Assembly: GCA_035559315.1 (NCBI GenBank)
Contig: DATMBJ010000196.1
Location: 1 to 45,346 of the forward strand
Direction: 5' to 3'
DNA length: 45,346 nucleotides
Origin: DATLZM01 sp035559315
GTDB taxonomy: Bacteria > Actinomycetota > UBA4738 > HRBIN12
Positions 6,983 to 16,221 of the stretch are shown piece by piece. Positions within the stretch are counted from its first letter, which is position 1. The number at the start of each line of letters is the position of its first letter. The position numbers and the translations under genes are program-made. The notes beneath the pieces were generated by a model. The model was not told the DNA's origin. It saw nothing but the letters and a program-made list of their open reading frames with translations, and did no database searches.

Positions 6983-8380
6983 GTGCGGGTTCACAACACG
7001 CTCACCAGGCGGGTCGAGGAGATCGTCCCGCTCGAGGACCGGCGGATCCGGATGTACACGTGCGGCCCGACCGTGTACCGGTACGCCCACCTGGGGAACC
7101 TCCGGACGTTCCTCCTCGCCGACCTGGTCCGGCGGGCCCTCGAGTTCGAGGGGTACGAGGTCTTCCAGGTCATGAACATCACGGACGTCGGGCACATGAC
7201 CGACGAGTCCTCCCCCCAGGCCGTGGACAAGATGCTCCTGGCGGCCGAGGACGAGGGCCTCTCGCCGCTCGAGATCGCCGAGAAGTACACGAAGGCGTTC
7301 CTCGAGGACGCCGCGGCGATCGGGATCCAGCCGGCGCACGTCTACCCCCGGGCCACCGAGCACATCCCGGAGATGATCGAGCTCACCCAGCGCCTGATCG
7401 AGCGGGGCCACGCCTACGTGGTGGACGACGGCACCGTCTACTACGACGTCCGGTCGTTCCCCGAGTACGGGAAGCTCTCGGGGAACACCCTCGACAAGCT
7501 CCGGCCCGGCCACCGGGACCTCGAGACCGACCCCCGGAAGCGCCACCACGCGGACTTCTCGCTCTGGAAGGCGGCCGGGCCGGGGCGGCTGATGAAGTGG
7601 CCGAGCCCCTGGGGCGAGGGGTTCCCGGGCTGGCACATCGAGTGCTCGGCGATGTCGATGAAGTACCTGGGCGAGCGGTTCGACCTCCACACCGGGGGCG
7701 TGGACCTGATCTTCCCCCACCACGAGGACGAGATCGCGCAGTCGGAGGGCGCCACCGGCCACCAGGTCGTCTCGACCTGGGTCCACGGCGGCCACCTCCG
7801 GCTGGCCGGGCAGAAGATCGCGAAGTCCGCGGGGAACGTGGTCCGGGTCCACGAGCTCGTCGACCGGGGGTTCGACCCGCTCTCCTACCGCTACCTCACG
7901 TTCCAGACCCGCTACCGGAGCGAGATGGACTTCTCCTGGGAGGCGATGGCCGCCGCCGACGAGCACGTGAAGCGGCTCCGCCGGCGGATGGCGGAGTGGA
8001 AGGAGGCGCCGCGCCCGGCGGAGCTCACCGAGGTCGGCCGGGCGTACGACCGCCGGTTCCGCGACGCCGTGGCCGACGACCTGGACATGCCCGCGGCCCT
8101 GGTGGTCCTGAACGAGCTGGTGAAGACCCCGGACGTCGCCCCCGGCGAGAAGTACGCGCTGCTCTCCTCCTGGGACCGGGTGCTCGGGCTGGACCTCGAG
8201 CGCGAGGCCCGCGAGGGGTTCGAGGTCCCGCCCGAGGTCCAGGCGCTCCTCGAGGAGCGGGACGCGGCCCGGAAGCGGCGGGACTTCGCCACGAGCGACG
8301 CGATCCGCGCCCGCCTGGTCGAGATGGGCTTCGAGGTCCAGGACACCGCGGCGGGCACCGTGGTCCGCCGGCGGAGCTAG
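6983..8380 (+). CDS. cysS: Cysteinyl-tRNA synthetase
   Basis: The product has 465 residues and is a class I synthetase charging tRNA-Cys. Motifs are MYTCGPTVYRYAHLGN (24-39, with the zinc Cys27 and the HIGH-like HLGN), WHIECSAMS (zinc Cys), GGVDLIFPHHEDEIAQSEG and the KMSKS-like KIAKSAGN. The C-terminal helical anticodon region is complete. GTG 6983 gives MRVHNTLTRR, which fits the family N-terminus; the ATG 12 bases upstream would overlap the -10 box. It is convergent with the M24B peptidase gene, 13 bp away. It could also be asked whether it is MshC, the mycothiol ligase, but its length and full anticodon-binding part favour CysS. Confidence 0.95.
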   Translation: MRVHNTLTRRVEEIVPLEDRRIRMYTCGPTVYRYAHLGNLRTFLLADLVRRALEFEGYEVFQVMNITDVGHMTDESSPQAVDKMLLAAEDEGLSPLEIAEKYTKAFLEDAAAIGIQPAHVYPRATEHIPEMIELTQRLIERGHAYVVDDGTVYYDVRSFPEYGKLSGNTLDKLRPGHRDLETDPRKRHHADFSLWKAAGPGRLMKWPSPWGEGFPGWHIECSAMSMKYLGERFDLHTGGVDLIFPHHEDEIAQSEGATGHQVVSTWVHGGHLRLAGQKIAKSAGNVVRVHELVDRGFDPLSYRYLTFQTRYRSEMDFSWEAMAAADEHVKRLRRRMAEWKEAPRPAELTEVGRAYDRRFRDAVADDLDMPAALVVLNELVKTPDVAPGEKYALLSSWDRVLGLDLEREAREGFEVPPEVQALLEERDAARKRRDFATSDAIRARLVEMGFEVQDTAAGTVVRRRS

Positions 8381-8393
8381 CTGGGCGGGGGCT

Positions 8394-9491
8394 TCAGGCC
8401 ACCGTGAGCAGCTCGCGGGGGGCGTGGTTCAACCGCTGCGCCCCCTCCGGGGTCACGGTCACGATGTCCTCGATCCGGACGCCGAACTCGCCGGGCAGGT
8501 AGATCCCGGGCTCGATCGAGAAGCAGTGGCCGACCCGGAGGGGCTCGGCGTTGCCCGCCACGATGTAGGGCTCCTCGTGCTCCTCGAGGCCGATCCCGTG
8601 GCCGGTGCGGTGGATGAACCGGTCCCCGTAGCCGGCGTCCTCGATCACGCGCCGGGCGGCCGCGTCCACCTCCTCCGCCGGGACCCCCGGCCGGACCGCG
8701 CGGAACGCGGCCTCCTGGGCCTCCCGGACGACCTCGTACACCTCCGCGAACCCCGTCGGCGGGGCGCCGACCGCCACGGTCCGCGTGATGTCCGAGCAGT
8801 ACCCCTCGACCCGGCCGCCGAAGTCGAGCACCACCGCGTCGCCGGCCCGGATGACGCGGCCCCCTGGCTCGTGGTGCGGCGAGGCGCCGTTGGGCCCCGA
8901 CGCCACGATCGTGAAGGCCACCGACCCGTGCCCGACCTCGAGGAGCAGGTCCGCGAGCTGCCCCGCCACCTCCTCCTCGCTCCTGCCCTCGAGCCGGCCG
9001 GCCACGAGGCGCCGGAACGCCTCGTCGGCGCCCCGGGCCGCGCGGCCGAGCAGTTCCAGCTCGTCGGGGTCCTTCACCGCCCGGAGCGGCGCGAGGACCG
9101 GCGACGCCCGCACGAAGCGCGCCCCGGGCATCCGGGCCTGGAGGCCGAGGAGGTGCGCGGCCCAGGTCCGGTCCCCCACCGCGAACGTCCCCTCCCGCGG
9201 CAGGAGCCGGGCGGCGGCGGCGTAGGGGTCCTCGCCATCGAGCCAGGTGACCACCTCGACGGACCCGCCGATCGGGGACGCGCGGGCCAGGGGCGCCTCG
9301 AGCGCCGGGACCAGCAGGACGGGGTCGGCGGCGGCGCGGACCACGAGGAGCGTGAGCCGCTCGAGGGGGGGCGGCTCGTACCCGGTGAGGTACCGGTAGT
9401 CGGGCGAGGGTGCGACGAGGATCGCGGCCAGCCCCTCCTCCCGGGCCCGCTCGGCGGCCCGGCCGATCCGCTCCAGGAACCGCCCGCCCAT
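8394..9491 (-). CDS. M24B family metallopeptidase (Xaa-Pro aminopeptidase/dipeptidase type)
   Basis: The product has 365 residues. The N-terminal creatinase-like domain spans about 1-135. The C-terminal pita-bread domain holds all five metal ligands: VVLDFGG and SDITRT (two Asp), TGHGIGLEEHEEP (His), FSIEPGIY (Glu) and GVRIEDIVTV (Glu). It would cleave peptides with proline at the second position in the cytoplasm. It starts at ATG 9491, 7 bp after the stop of the lipid kinase gene, so the two are probably cotranscribed. It is complete. Confidence 0.9.
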   Translation of the reverse strand: MGGRFLERIGRAAERAREEGLAAILVAPSPDYRYLTGYEPPPLERLTLLVVRAAADPVLLVPALEAPLARASPIGGSVEVVTWLDGEDPYAAAARLLPREGTFAVGDRTWAAHLLGLQARMPGARFVRASPVLAPLRAVKDPDELELLGRAARGADEAFRRLVAGRLEGRSEEEVAGQLADLLLEVGHGSVAFTIVASGPNGASPHHEPGGRVIRAGDAVVLDFGGRVEGYCSDITRTVAVGAPPTGFAEVYEVVREAQEAAFRAVRPGVPAEEVDAAARRVIEDAGYGDRFIHRTGHGIGLEEHEEPYIVAGNAEPLRVGHCFSIEPGIYLPGEFGVRIEDIVTVTPEGAQRLNHAPRELLTVA

Positions 9492-9498
9492 CCGCCCC

Positions 9499-10425
9499 TC
9501 ACACCTTCATGAGGATCGCCCGGGGGACGACCTGGAAGACCGCGGGCGTGGTCCCGAGGACCTCGCCGTCGGCCTCCACGGGCAGCGCCCGGTCCGCCTC
9601 CACCCGGACCGCAACCCGAGCGCGGAGCTCCGCGATGTGGTCGTGGGGCACGTGCTCGCCCCGGTAGATCCGGGGGATCATCGTGAACGCGTCGGAGCGA
9701 GGGCCCTTGAACACGAGCACGTCCAGGACGCCGTCCCCGGGGTAGGAGCGCGGCGAGACCCGCATCCCGGCCCCGTAGAACTGGCAGTTCCCGACCACGA
9801 CCAGGAAGGCCGGTCCCTCGTAGGTCCGGCGGTCGGCCTGCACCCTCACCCGGGCCAGGGGGAACCCGGGCAGGGTGAGCCAGAACGCGACGAAGTACCG
9901 GGACTGGCCGAAGAACCTGGGCAGGCGCTGCGCCCGCCCGGCCACGGCCGCCCCCAGCCCGGCCTCGGCGACGTTCACCCCGTATCGGGTCCGCTCGGTG
10001 CCGTCCTCCGCCCGGTAGGTGATCCTCATGAGGTCCATCGGGTAGACGGAGTCCCCGACCAGGTGGTGACAGGCCCGGGTGGCGTCGCCCGGGAGGCCGA
10101 ACGTCCGGACCAGGTCGCACCCGGAGCCGGCCGCCACGACCCCCAGGACCAGGTCGGGGACCAGGGGCCCCGAGTCCCCCATCATCCCGTTCACGACCTC
10201 GTGCACGGTGCCGTCGCCCCCCACGGCCACGAGGAACCGCGCTCCCGCGAGCACGGCCTCCCGGGCCAGCCGGGTGGCGTCCCCCGGTCCCTCGGTGAAC
10301 CGCAGCGTGTAGTCGAGCCCCTTGGCCCGGAGCTGACGCTCGAGCTCGGGCACCTCCTCGGCCACGCGCCCCCGCCCCGCGTGGGGGTTCACGATCACGG
10401 TGAGGGGGCCGAAGGGGCTCGTCAT
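9499..10425 (-). CDS. Diacylglycerol kinase family lipid kinase (YegS/BmrU type)
   Basis: The product has 308 residues. It begins with the nucleotide-binding IVNPHAGRGR (11-20) and has the catalytic loop GGDGTVHEVVNG (69-80). The C-terminal beta-sandwich includes FYGAGMRVSPRSYPGDGVLDV, which carries conserved family residues. Such enzymes phosphorylate diacylglycerol or related lipids at the membrane face. It starts at ATG 10425, 21 bp after the helY stop, and a TACCAT box at 10435-10440 gives it a possible own promoter. The exact lipid is unknown. Confidence 0.88.
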   Translation of the reverse strand: MTSPFGPLTVIVNPHAGRGRVAEEVPELERQLRAKGLDYTLRFTEGPGDATRLAREAVLAGARFLVAVGGDGTVHEVVNGMMGDSGPLVPDLVLGVVAAGSGCDLVRTFGLPGDATRACHHLVGDSVYPMDLMRITYRAEDGTERTRYGVNVAEAGLGAAVAGRAQRLPRFFGQSRYFVAFWLTLPGFPLARVRVQADRRTYEGPAFLVVVGNCQFYGAGMRVSPRSYPGDGVLDVLVFKGPRSDAFTMIPRIYRGEHVPHDHIAELRARVAVRVEADRALPVEADGEVLGTTPAVFQVVPRAILMKV

Positions 10426-10434
10426 CGCGGGGCG

Positions 10435-10440
10435 ATGGTA
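10435..10440 (-). promoter_or_regulatory. -10 box of the lipid kinase gene
   Basis: The minus strand reads TACCAT, 9 bases before ATG 10425, so the transcript would have almost no leader. Confidence 0.4.
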
Positions 10441-10446
10441 CCGGGG

Positions 10447-13098
10447 TCAGACGCCCGTGTAGGCGACCACGCCCCGGTTCATGGCCTGCCGCGCCGCCCG
10501 GACCGTCGGGGCCACGTCCTCGGGCGCCACCTCCTCGATCTGCGCGAGGAGGTCGATCAGCTGCTTGCAGGTCCGCACGAAGTCCCCCGGGGCCATCTCG
10601 GTCTCCCGGAGCACGCTCTCCAGGGGCTTCCCCTCCGCCCAGTGGAACGCGGGGACCGCGAAGCCCGCCTCCAGATCCCTGCAGAGCGAGACGCGGTGCG
10701 CGTCCTCAGCCTCCCGCACCCGCCGCCACAGATCCACGAGCCGCCGGAACCGTTCCTCGGCCCGGGCCGTCGGCATCCCACCTCGGGGCGCGGCCCGCTC
10801 GCGCGGCTCGTAGACCAGGGTCGAGACCAGCGCCGCCGCCTCCGACGGGGAGAGACCGACCAGGAGGCCCTCCTCGAGGGCCTCGCCGACGAGGATGTCG
10901 CCCTCGCCGTAGATCCGGGCCAGCCGCTCGCCCTTGGGGAGCAGCTGGAACCCGCGGACGTACCCCAGGTCCTCGAGCACGCCCAGCACCCGGTCGAACT
11001 GCCGCGCCAGGGTCTCGGTTCGGGAGCGGATCCGCCGGAGCGTGGCGGCGATCCGCGCCTCGAGCTGGGAGGCCCGCTCCGCCCACCGCTCGTGCTCGGC
11101 CCGGTCGGGACAGGCGTGGCAGGGATGGCGTTCGGCCCGGCGCTCGAGGCGGGCGGCCTCGCGTTCGGTCTCCGGGTCCAGGCGCGCCCGCGCGCGGGCT
11201 CGCGGCGGACGGACGTCGAGGGCCACCAGGCGGGCCACGACGTCCCTGCGGTACCGGGCGCTCCGCGGGTTCCCGCCCCGGGGCAGCGGGATCCTGGCCA
11301 GCACCTGCGGCGGCTCGTCGAAATCCTTCGCCGAGGGCCGGAAGAACCGCCGGTCCTGTCCGAGCACCGTCGGACGGCCGTCCCGGGACGAGAGCACCAC
11401 GGCCAGGCCCCGGCGGCGGGCCCGCGGCACGAAGATCACGTCGCCGGGTCGGAGCGCGGCCAGCGCCTCCCTGGTGGCCTCCGCCAACAGCCGCTCCCGG
11501 CCCCGGAGGGCCTCCTCCCGGATCCGCCGAGCCCGCTCCCGCAGGGCCCAGTACTCGCGGAAGTCGCCGAGGTGGCAGGCCATCTGCCGTTCGTACCCCT
11601 CGAGGTAGGCCCGGTCCCGCTCCAGCTCCCGCTCCAGGGCCACCACCCCGCGGTCCGCGAGGAACTGCGCGAACGAGGAGTTGAGCAGGTGGTGGACCTG
11701 CTCGCGGGTGTAGGAGCGGACCAGGTTCACCGCCATGTTGTAGGAGGGGCGGAAGCTCGAGGTCAGCTCGTAGGTGCGGGTGGCGGCCAGGGCGGCGACC
11801 CGCTCGAACGGCACCTGCCGCTGGTACAGGACCACGGCGTGGCCGATCTCGTCGATCCCCCGCCGGCCCGCTCGCCCGGCGAGCTGCGTGTACTCGCCCG
11901 GCGTGAGGAGCTCGTGGCGCTCGCCGGAGAACTTCCACAGGTCCTCGATGACCACGGTCCGGGCGGGCATGTTGATGCCGAGCGAGAGGGTCTCGGTGGC
12001 GAACACCACCTTCACCAGGCCCGCCTCGAACAGCTCCTCCACGGTCTCCTTGAAGACCGGGAGCATCCCGGCGTGGTGCGCGGCGACCCCCGCCCCGAGG
12101 GCCTCGAGGAACTCCCAGAACCCCAGGGTCACGAGGTCGGCCTCGTCCATCCACGCCACCCGCATCTCCGCGAACGTTCGGATCCGCTCCCGCTCCTCGT
12201 CGGTCGTGAGCCGGACGCCGGCCCCGACGAGCCCCCGCACGCTCCGGTCGCACCCCGCCCGGCTGAAGACGAAGTAGATCGCCGGGAGCATCCCGCGTTC
12301 GGCCAGGACCTCCACCACCTCCTCGCGGCGGGGCACGTAGGCGCGGCGGTGCCCCTCGCGAGGGCGGGCCGTCCGGTGCACGAGGTGGGGCCGTCCTCGC
12401 GCCGCCACCCGGAGCTCCCGCTGGTGGAGCGAGACCAGGTGAGGGTTGGGGACGAGCCTCCCGTCCTCCTCCACGTGCATCGGGTGGAGCTCGCGGCCCA
12501 CGAGGTACCAGTGCTGCAGCGGCACGGGGCGCCGTTCCTCGATCACCACCCGGGTCGGGCCCCGCAGCGTGCCGATCCACTCCCCGAACTCCTCGGCGTT
12601 CGAGATCGTCGCCGACAGGCACACGACCGACACCGTGAGCGGCAGGTGGATCAGGACCTCCTCCCACACCGCGCCCCGGTAGGGGTCCTGGAGGTAGTGG
12701 ACCTCGTCGAGGATGACGAACAGGAGCCCCTCGAGCGTCGGGCTCCGTTCGTAGAGCATGTTCCGGAGGACCTCGGTGGTCATCACGACGATCGGGGCCT
12801 CGCCGTTGATCGAGTTGTCGCCGGTGAGGAGCCCGACGCGGGCGGCCCCGTGGCGGGCCACCAGGTCCCCGAACTTCTGGTTCGAGAGCGCCTTCAGCGG
12901 GGTCGTGTAGAAGGCCTTGCCGCCGAGCTCCAGGGCCCGGTCGACCGCGTACTCGGCCACCACGGTCTTGCCCGAGCCGGTGGGCGCGGCGACCAGCACG
13001 GACTCCCCCTCGGCGAGGGCCCGGATGGCCTGGACCTGGAAGTCGTCGAGGGGGAACGGATAGCGCGAGGCGAACCGTTCGAGATCCGACACGTCCAC
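10447..13098 (-). CDS. helY: Ski2/Mtr4-like DEVH helicase HelY
   Basis: The product has 883 residues. Helicase motifs are APTGSGKT (38-45), TTPLKALSNQK (64-74), DEVH (130-133), SATISN, and in the second RecA domain HHAGMLP, FATETLSLGINMPA and QLAGRAGRRG. A beta-rich insert and a C-terminal DSHCT-like helical domain follow, with a CHAC motif near residue 690. Actinobacterial HelY is a presumed RNA helicase related to the exosome helicases. It begins at GTG 13098, 5 bases after a TAGACT box. It follows the tatA-tatC group on the same strand, as in other actinobacteria. Confidence 0.9.
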   Translation of the reverse strand: MDVSDLERFASRYPFPLDDFQVQAIRALAEGESVLVAAPTGSGKTVVAEYAVDRALELGGKAFYTTPLKALSNQKFGDLVARHGAARVGLLTGDNSINGEAPIVVMTTEVLRNMLYERSPTLEGLLFVILDEVHYLQDPYRGAVWEEVLIHLPLTVSVVCLSATISNAEEFGEWIGTLRGPTRVVIEERRPVPLQHWYLVGRELHPMHVEEDGRLVPNPHLVSLHQRELRVAARGRPHLVHRTARPREGHRRAYVPRREEVVEVLAERGMLPAIYFVFSRAGCDRSVRGLVGAGVRLTTDEERERIRTFAEMRVAWMDEADLVTLGFWEFLEALGAGVAAHHAGMLPVFKETVEELFEAGLVKVVFATETLSLGINMPARTVVIEDLWKFSGERHELLTPGEYTQLAGRAGRRGIDEIGHAVVLYQRQVPFERVAALAATRTYELTSSFRPSYNMAVNLVRSYTREQVHHLLNSSFAQFLADRGVVALERELERDRAYLEGYERQMACHLGDFREYWALRERARRIREEALRGRERLLAEATREALAALRPGDVIFVPRARRRGLAVVLSSRDGRPTVLGQDRRFFRPSAKDFDEPPQVLARIPLPRGGNPRSARYRRDVVARLVALDVRPPRARARARLDPETEREAARLERRAERHPCHACPDRAEHERWAERASQLEARIAATLRRIRSRTETLARQFDRVLGVLEDLGYVRGFQLLPKGERLARIYGEGDILVGEALEEGLLVGLSPSEAAALVSTLVYEPRERAAPRGGMPTARAEERFRRLVDLWRRVREAEDAHRVSLCRDLEAGFAVPAFHWAEGKPLESVLRETEMAPGDFVRTCKQLIDLLAQIEEVAPEDVAPTVRAARQAMNRGVVAYTGV

Positions 13099-13103
13099 AT
13101 CCG

Positions 13104-13109
13104 AGTCTA
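13104..13109 (-). promoter_or_regulatory. -10 box of helY, leaderless arrangement
   Basis: The minus strand reads TAGACT, 5 bases before GTG 13098, in the 40-bp gap after the alpha/beta hydrolase stop. Confidence 0.5.
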
Positions 13110-13138
13110 CGGCCCTGGCGGCGGGCGTTCGCCTCGCC

Positions 13139-13879
13139 TCAGTCGATGAGCCCGCAGCGCTCCAGGTGCTCCCGGAGGACGCGGTTGAACTCCTCGGGCG
13201 CCTCGAGGTTCGAGAGGTGCCCGGCCCCCTCGATCACCTCGAGCACGGCCCCCGGGATCGTGCTCGCCATGGGCGCCGTGACCTCGGGCGGGATCAGGCG
13301 GTCCTCGGTCGAGGTGATCACGAGCGTCGGCACGTCGATCGTGGGCAGGTCGGGGGTCGAGTCGGGGCGCTCGGCCATCCCCAGGGAGGCTGCGGCCACC
13401 GCGTCGGGATCCTGGTCCGCGATCAGCTTCCGGACCTTGGCCCACAGCTCGGGGGGCGCCGAGGGCGACAGGAGGGGCGGCGGGGCCTCCACCAGGAACC
13501 CGATCCCCTCCGCGCGGAGCCGCTCGGCCAGGGCCCGCCGCGCCGCCACCCCGTCCGGCCCGTCGGGGGCCGCGCGGGTGTTGGCGAGGACCAGCCCCGA
13601 GATCCGGTCCCGGGCCCGCCGCCACATCTCGAGCGCCACGTAGCCGCCCATCGAGAGCCCGCAGACCACGGCCCGGTCCACGCCGGCCCGGTCCAGCTCC
13701 GCGCGGAGCCGTTCGGCGGCCACCTCCATCGTCATCACGTCGTCCGCCGGCTCTGTCCCCCCGAAGCCGGGCAGGTGCGGGGCGAGCACCGGCAGGCTCC
13801 CGGCGAACGCCGCGAGCTGCGGCTCCCACATCCGCGCGTCCAGGGGGAAGGCATGGACGAGGAGGAGGGCGTCGGCCAC
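13139..13879 (-). CDS. Alpha/beta hydrolase
   Basis: The product has 246 residues. The fold is recognised by LLLVHAFPLDARMWEP (oxyanion region, 5-20), the nucleophile elbow GLSMGG with Ser76, a probable acid in STEDRLIPPE and the His in EGAGHLSNLEAPEEFN near the end. It resembles 3-oxoadipate enol-lactonase and similar small cytoplasmic esterases; the substrate is not evident. The GTG start at 13879 lies 2 bp after the stop of the upstream anchored protein, so they share a transcript and probably are translated together. Confidence 0.85.
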   Translation of the reverse strand: MADALLLVHAFPLDARMWEPQLAAFAGSLPVLAPHLPGFGGTEPADDVMTMEVAAERLRAELDRAGVDRAVVCGLSMGGYVALEMWRRARDRISGLVLANTRAAPDGPDGVAARRALAERLRAEGIGFLVEAPPPLLSPSAPPELWAKVRKLIADQDPDAVAAASLGMAERPDSTPDLPTIDVPTLVITSTEDRLIPPEVTAPMASTIPGAVLEVIEGAGHLSNLEAPEEFNRVLREHLERCGLID

Positions 13880-13881
13880 CG

Positions 13882-14619
13882 CTAGCCCCCGCCCAGGTCG
13901 CCCGGCCCCGGCGGCTGGATCGGCGGGAAGATCCCCACGGACGTGAGGGCCTGCTGGTAGTCCTGCCAGCCGTCCTGGAACACCTCGTCGGCCAGGGCGG
14001 CGACCTCCGAGGCCAGGGCCACGAGCCCGTCGCCCTCGCCGGCCGGGAGCCGGGCCGCCCGCACCACCGCCCGCGCCGCCCGGGCGTAGAGCTCGAGCCC
14101 CTGCGCCATCCGCCGCCGCGAGTTCAGGACGTAGTTCACGCCGGCCACCGTCAAGCCCTTGTCGCGGAGGAGGTCGTCCAGCTCCATCGCCCGGAGCTGT
14201 TCCGCCGCCCGCTCGGCGGCCCTGGCGGCCTCCCCCGCCACCCCCGAGACCTCGGAGGGCGTGGCCTTCCCATCCGCCAGCCGTTCCAGCTCCGAGGAGA
14301 ACGCCGGCAGGACGTCGAACCCCACCGGCGCGGCGGGCTGCCCGATCGGGGCCAGGATGGCCTGGATCCGGGCCTGGTACTCCCGGACCACGGCCTCCCG
14401 GGTCCGGTCCCGCTCCGCCGCGGCGCTCGCCGCCCGATCGGCCCGCAGCCCGTTCGCGAACCAAACCACGAACGCCACCAGGCCCACGCCAGCGAGGAAC
14501 GCGCCCGCCACCTGCACCGGCCGCCGCAGCAGGAGGGGCGGCTTCACCGGCACCACGACCGGCCGCGGCGCCCTGGCCACGTGCTTGCTGCGCGTCCTGC
14601 CCTTGCCCTTGATCGCCAT
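13882..14619 (-). CDS. Membrane-anchored protein of unknown function
   Basis: The product has 245 residues. A basic N-terminus (about 30 residues rich in Lys and Arg) precedes one membrane segment (about 36-54, VQVAGAFLAGVGLVAFVVWF). A long helical extracytoplasmic part follows, rich in Ala, Glu and Arg, with a Pro/Gly tail. I recognise no family. It sits 10 bp after tatC and 2 bp before the hydrolase gene, so it is part of the tat-linked operon. The topology is inferred from the positive-inside pattern. Confidence 0.75.
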   Translation of the reverse strand: MAIKGKGRTRSKHVARAPRPVVVPVKPPLLLRRPVQVAGAFLAGVGLVAFVVWFANGLRADRAASAAAERDRTREAVVREYQARIQAILAPIGQPAAPVGFDVLPAFSSELERLADGKATPSEVSGVAGEAARAAERAAEQLRAMELDDLLRDKGLTVAGVNYVLNSRRRMAQGLELYARAARAVVRAARLPAGEGDGLVALASEVAALADEVFQDGWQDYQQALTSVGIFPPIQPPGPGDLGGG

Positions 14620-14629
14620 CGGTCCCCCG

Positions 14630-15400
14630 TCAGCGCCGCATGAGGCGAGCCACCAGGATAGCCGCCTCGTAGAAGAGGTAGAGCGGAACCGTGAGGGCGA
14701 TCATCGTGTAGGGGTCGGCGCTCGGGGTGATCAGCGCGGCGAACACGGCGAGCACCACGAGCGCTCCCCGCCGCCACTCGCGCAGCCGCTGGCTCGACAG
14801 GACGCCGGCGAGCGTCAGGAAGATCAGGACGATCGGGAACTCGAACGAGATCCCGAACGCGAGCGTGAGCATCATCACGAACCCCAGGAACCGGTCGGCC
14901 GTGAGCAGGGGCACGACGAACTCCCCGGCGAACCCCAGGAGGAACGAGAGGCCACGGGGCAGCGTGAGGTAGGCGAAGAGCGCCCCCAGGAGGAACAGGA
15001 TCACCGACGACAGCACGAACGGCCCGGCCAGGCGGCGCTCCCGCTTCGTGAGGCCGGGCACGATGAACGCCCACAGCTGGTAGAGGACGATGGGGAGGGC
15101 CACGGCGAGCCCCAGGAACACGACCACCTTGAGCTTGACCACGACCGCGTCGAGGGGGCTCCCGAACACGAAGGAGCAGCCCGTGGGGGGGCGGTTCCCG
15201 GGCGGGAGTGCCTCGATCGTGTCGCAGTAGGGCTGGCGGAGCAGGCGGACCACGGGGTCGTACAGGAACCAGCCGGCTACCGAACCCACCCCGATCGCCC
15301 CGAGCGACACGATCAGCCGGTAGCGGAGCTCCTCCAGGTGCTCCACCACCGTCATCGTGCGCTCGGGGTCCTTCCGGCGCGTCCGCGGGATCAGGCGCAT
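14630..15400 (-). CDS. tatC: Sec-independent translocase subunit TatC
   Basis: The product has 256 residues with six hydrophobic segments. Diagnostic blocks are EHLEELRYRL (20-29), the loop FIVPGLTKRERR in the middle and ITPSADPYTM near residue 227. TatC recognises twin-arginine signal peptides and forms the receptor complex in the plasma membrane. It starts at ATG 15400, 21 bp after the tatA stop. The lumenal loop after the first segment is longer than usual, with two Cys (residues about 58 and 75). Confidence 0.95.
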   Translation of the reverse strand: MRLIPRTRRKDPERTMTVVEHLEELRYRLIVSLGAIGVGSVAGWFLYDPVVRLLRQPYCDTIEALPPGNRPPTGCSFVFGSPLDAVVVKLKVVVFLGLAVALPIVLYQLWAFIVPGLTKRERRLAGPFVLSSVILFLLGALFAYLTLPRGLSFLLGFAGEFVVPLLTADRFLGFVMMLTLAFGISFEFPIVLIFLTLAGVLSSQRLREWRRGALVVLAVFAALITPSADPYTMIALTVPLYLFYEAAILVARLMRR

Positions 15401-15421
15401 CGGCGGGCTGGTCCGGCCCCG

Positions 15422-15892
15422 CTACCCTCGGGGGGTCGCCGCCGGCGGCTCGTCGGGGGTCCCGGCGGACCGCGCCGGCGCGGCCGCATCGCCGGCGGCG
15501 CCGGCCTCCCGCGCGGACCCGCGCCCCGGTTCGTCCCCGTCGGCGTCCGGCTCCTCCCCCGCCGGACCGGGGCTCCCCTCCGGTCCCCCGGCCGCCGGGC
15601 CCTCGTCGCGGGCGGCCCGCAGCCGGTCCTCCACCCGGTGGTCGTCGGCGACCTCCTCCGAGGGCGCCGGCGGGTGCGGGCCCGGCCGCGCGCTGGACCG
15701 CACGGGGCGCCGGGGAGGCTCCCGGTCCTCGAAGTCGAAGGTCAGGGTCTGGCGGACCTCGTCCTGGGCCTTCCGGAACTCGCGGAGGGCCCGGCCGATC
15801 GTCCGGCCCACCTCGGGCAGCTTGGCCGGGCCCACGACGATGAGGGCCAGGACCAGGATCACCAGGAGCTCCATGGGGCCGATGTTGAACAT
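15422..15892 (-). CDS. tatA: Sec-independent translocase subunit TatA
   Basis: The product has 156 residues. It begins MFNIGPMELLVILVLALIVV, a single membrane segment, followed by the hinge GPAKLPEVGRTIGRALREFRKA and the amphipathic helix. The remaining 100 residues are a disordered acidic Pro/Gly/Ala tail, longer than usual. TatA forms the pore-like assembly with TatC. The start at ATG 15892 is fixed by the conserved N-terminus. It is in an operon with tatC and the two small proteins upstream. Confidence 0.9.
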   Translation of the reverse strand: MFNIGPMELLVILVLALIVVGPAKLPEVGRTIGRALREFRKAQDEVRQTLTFDFEDREPPRRPVRSSARPGPHPPAPSEEVADDHRVEDRLRAARDEGPAAGGPEGSPGPAGEEPDADGDEPGRGSAREAGAAGDAAAPARSAGTPDEPPAATPRG

Positions 15893-15966
15893 GTCCGCCG
15901 GGGCCAGTGCCCGTCTGGATTCTACCGGCCGCCCCCGGCTCCACGGGGCCCGCCCGGCGCCGGGTC

Positions 15967-16194
15967 CTACCGGCCGCCCCTCCGCAGGGGGTCCTGGGCG
16001 AGGCGCGCGGCCCGCTCGCCGGTCCGCGCGGCCTCGGCCGCCACCTCCGCCGCCTCGGCCCCCACCTCCCGCTGGAGGCGCCCGGCGGCCCGTCCCACCA
16101 CCAGCGCGTGCCGGACCAGGCCGACGAGGACCGCCGCGATCGCTGCCGTCGACAGGAGGCCGACCACCGCCCACACCACGACCGGTCCGGGCAT
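15967..16194 (-). CDS. Small single-span membrane protein
   Basis: The product has 75 residues. One membrane segment (about 3-27) is followed by a charged alanine-rich helix that looks like a short coiled coil. There is no recognised family. It starts at ATG 16194, 27 bp after the zinc-ribbon gene, and lies 75 bp before tatA on the same strand. It looks like a real small gene because position, spacing and codon use fit the operon. Confidence 0.6.
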   Translation of the reverse strand: MPGPVVVWAVVGLLSTAAIAAVLVGLVRHALVVGRAAGRLQREVGAEAAEVAAEAARTGERAARLAQDPLRRGGR

Positions 16195-16221
16195 GCGAGC
16201 GATGCTACCCGCTCGCGGCCC

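Noticed and set aside
9637..13149. A 1170-codon open frame on plus opposite helY and the lipid kinase
   Set aside because: It is antisense to clear helicase motifs. Its product is a His/Pro/Val/Gly/Arg-rich low-complexity string, the usual result of high GC in third codon positions.
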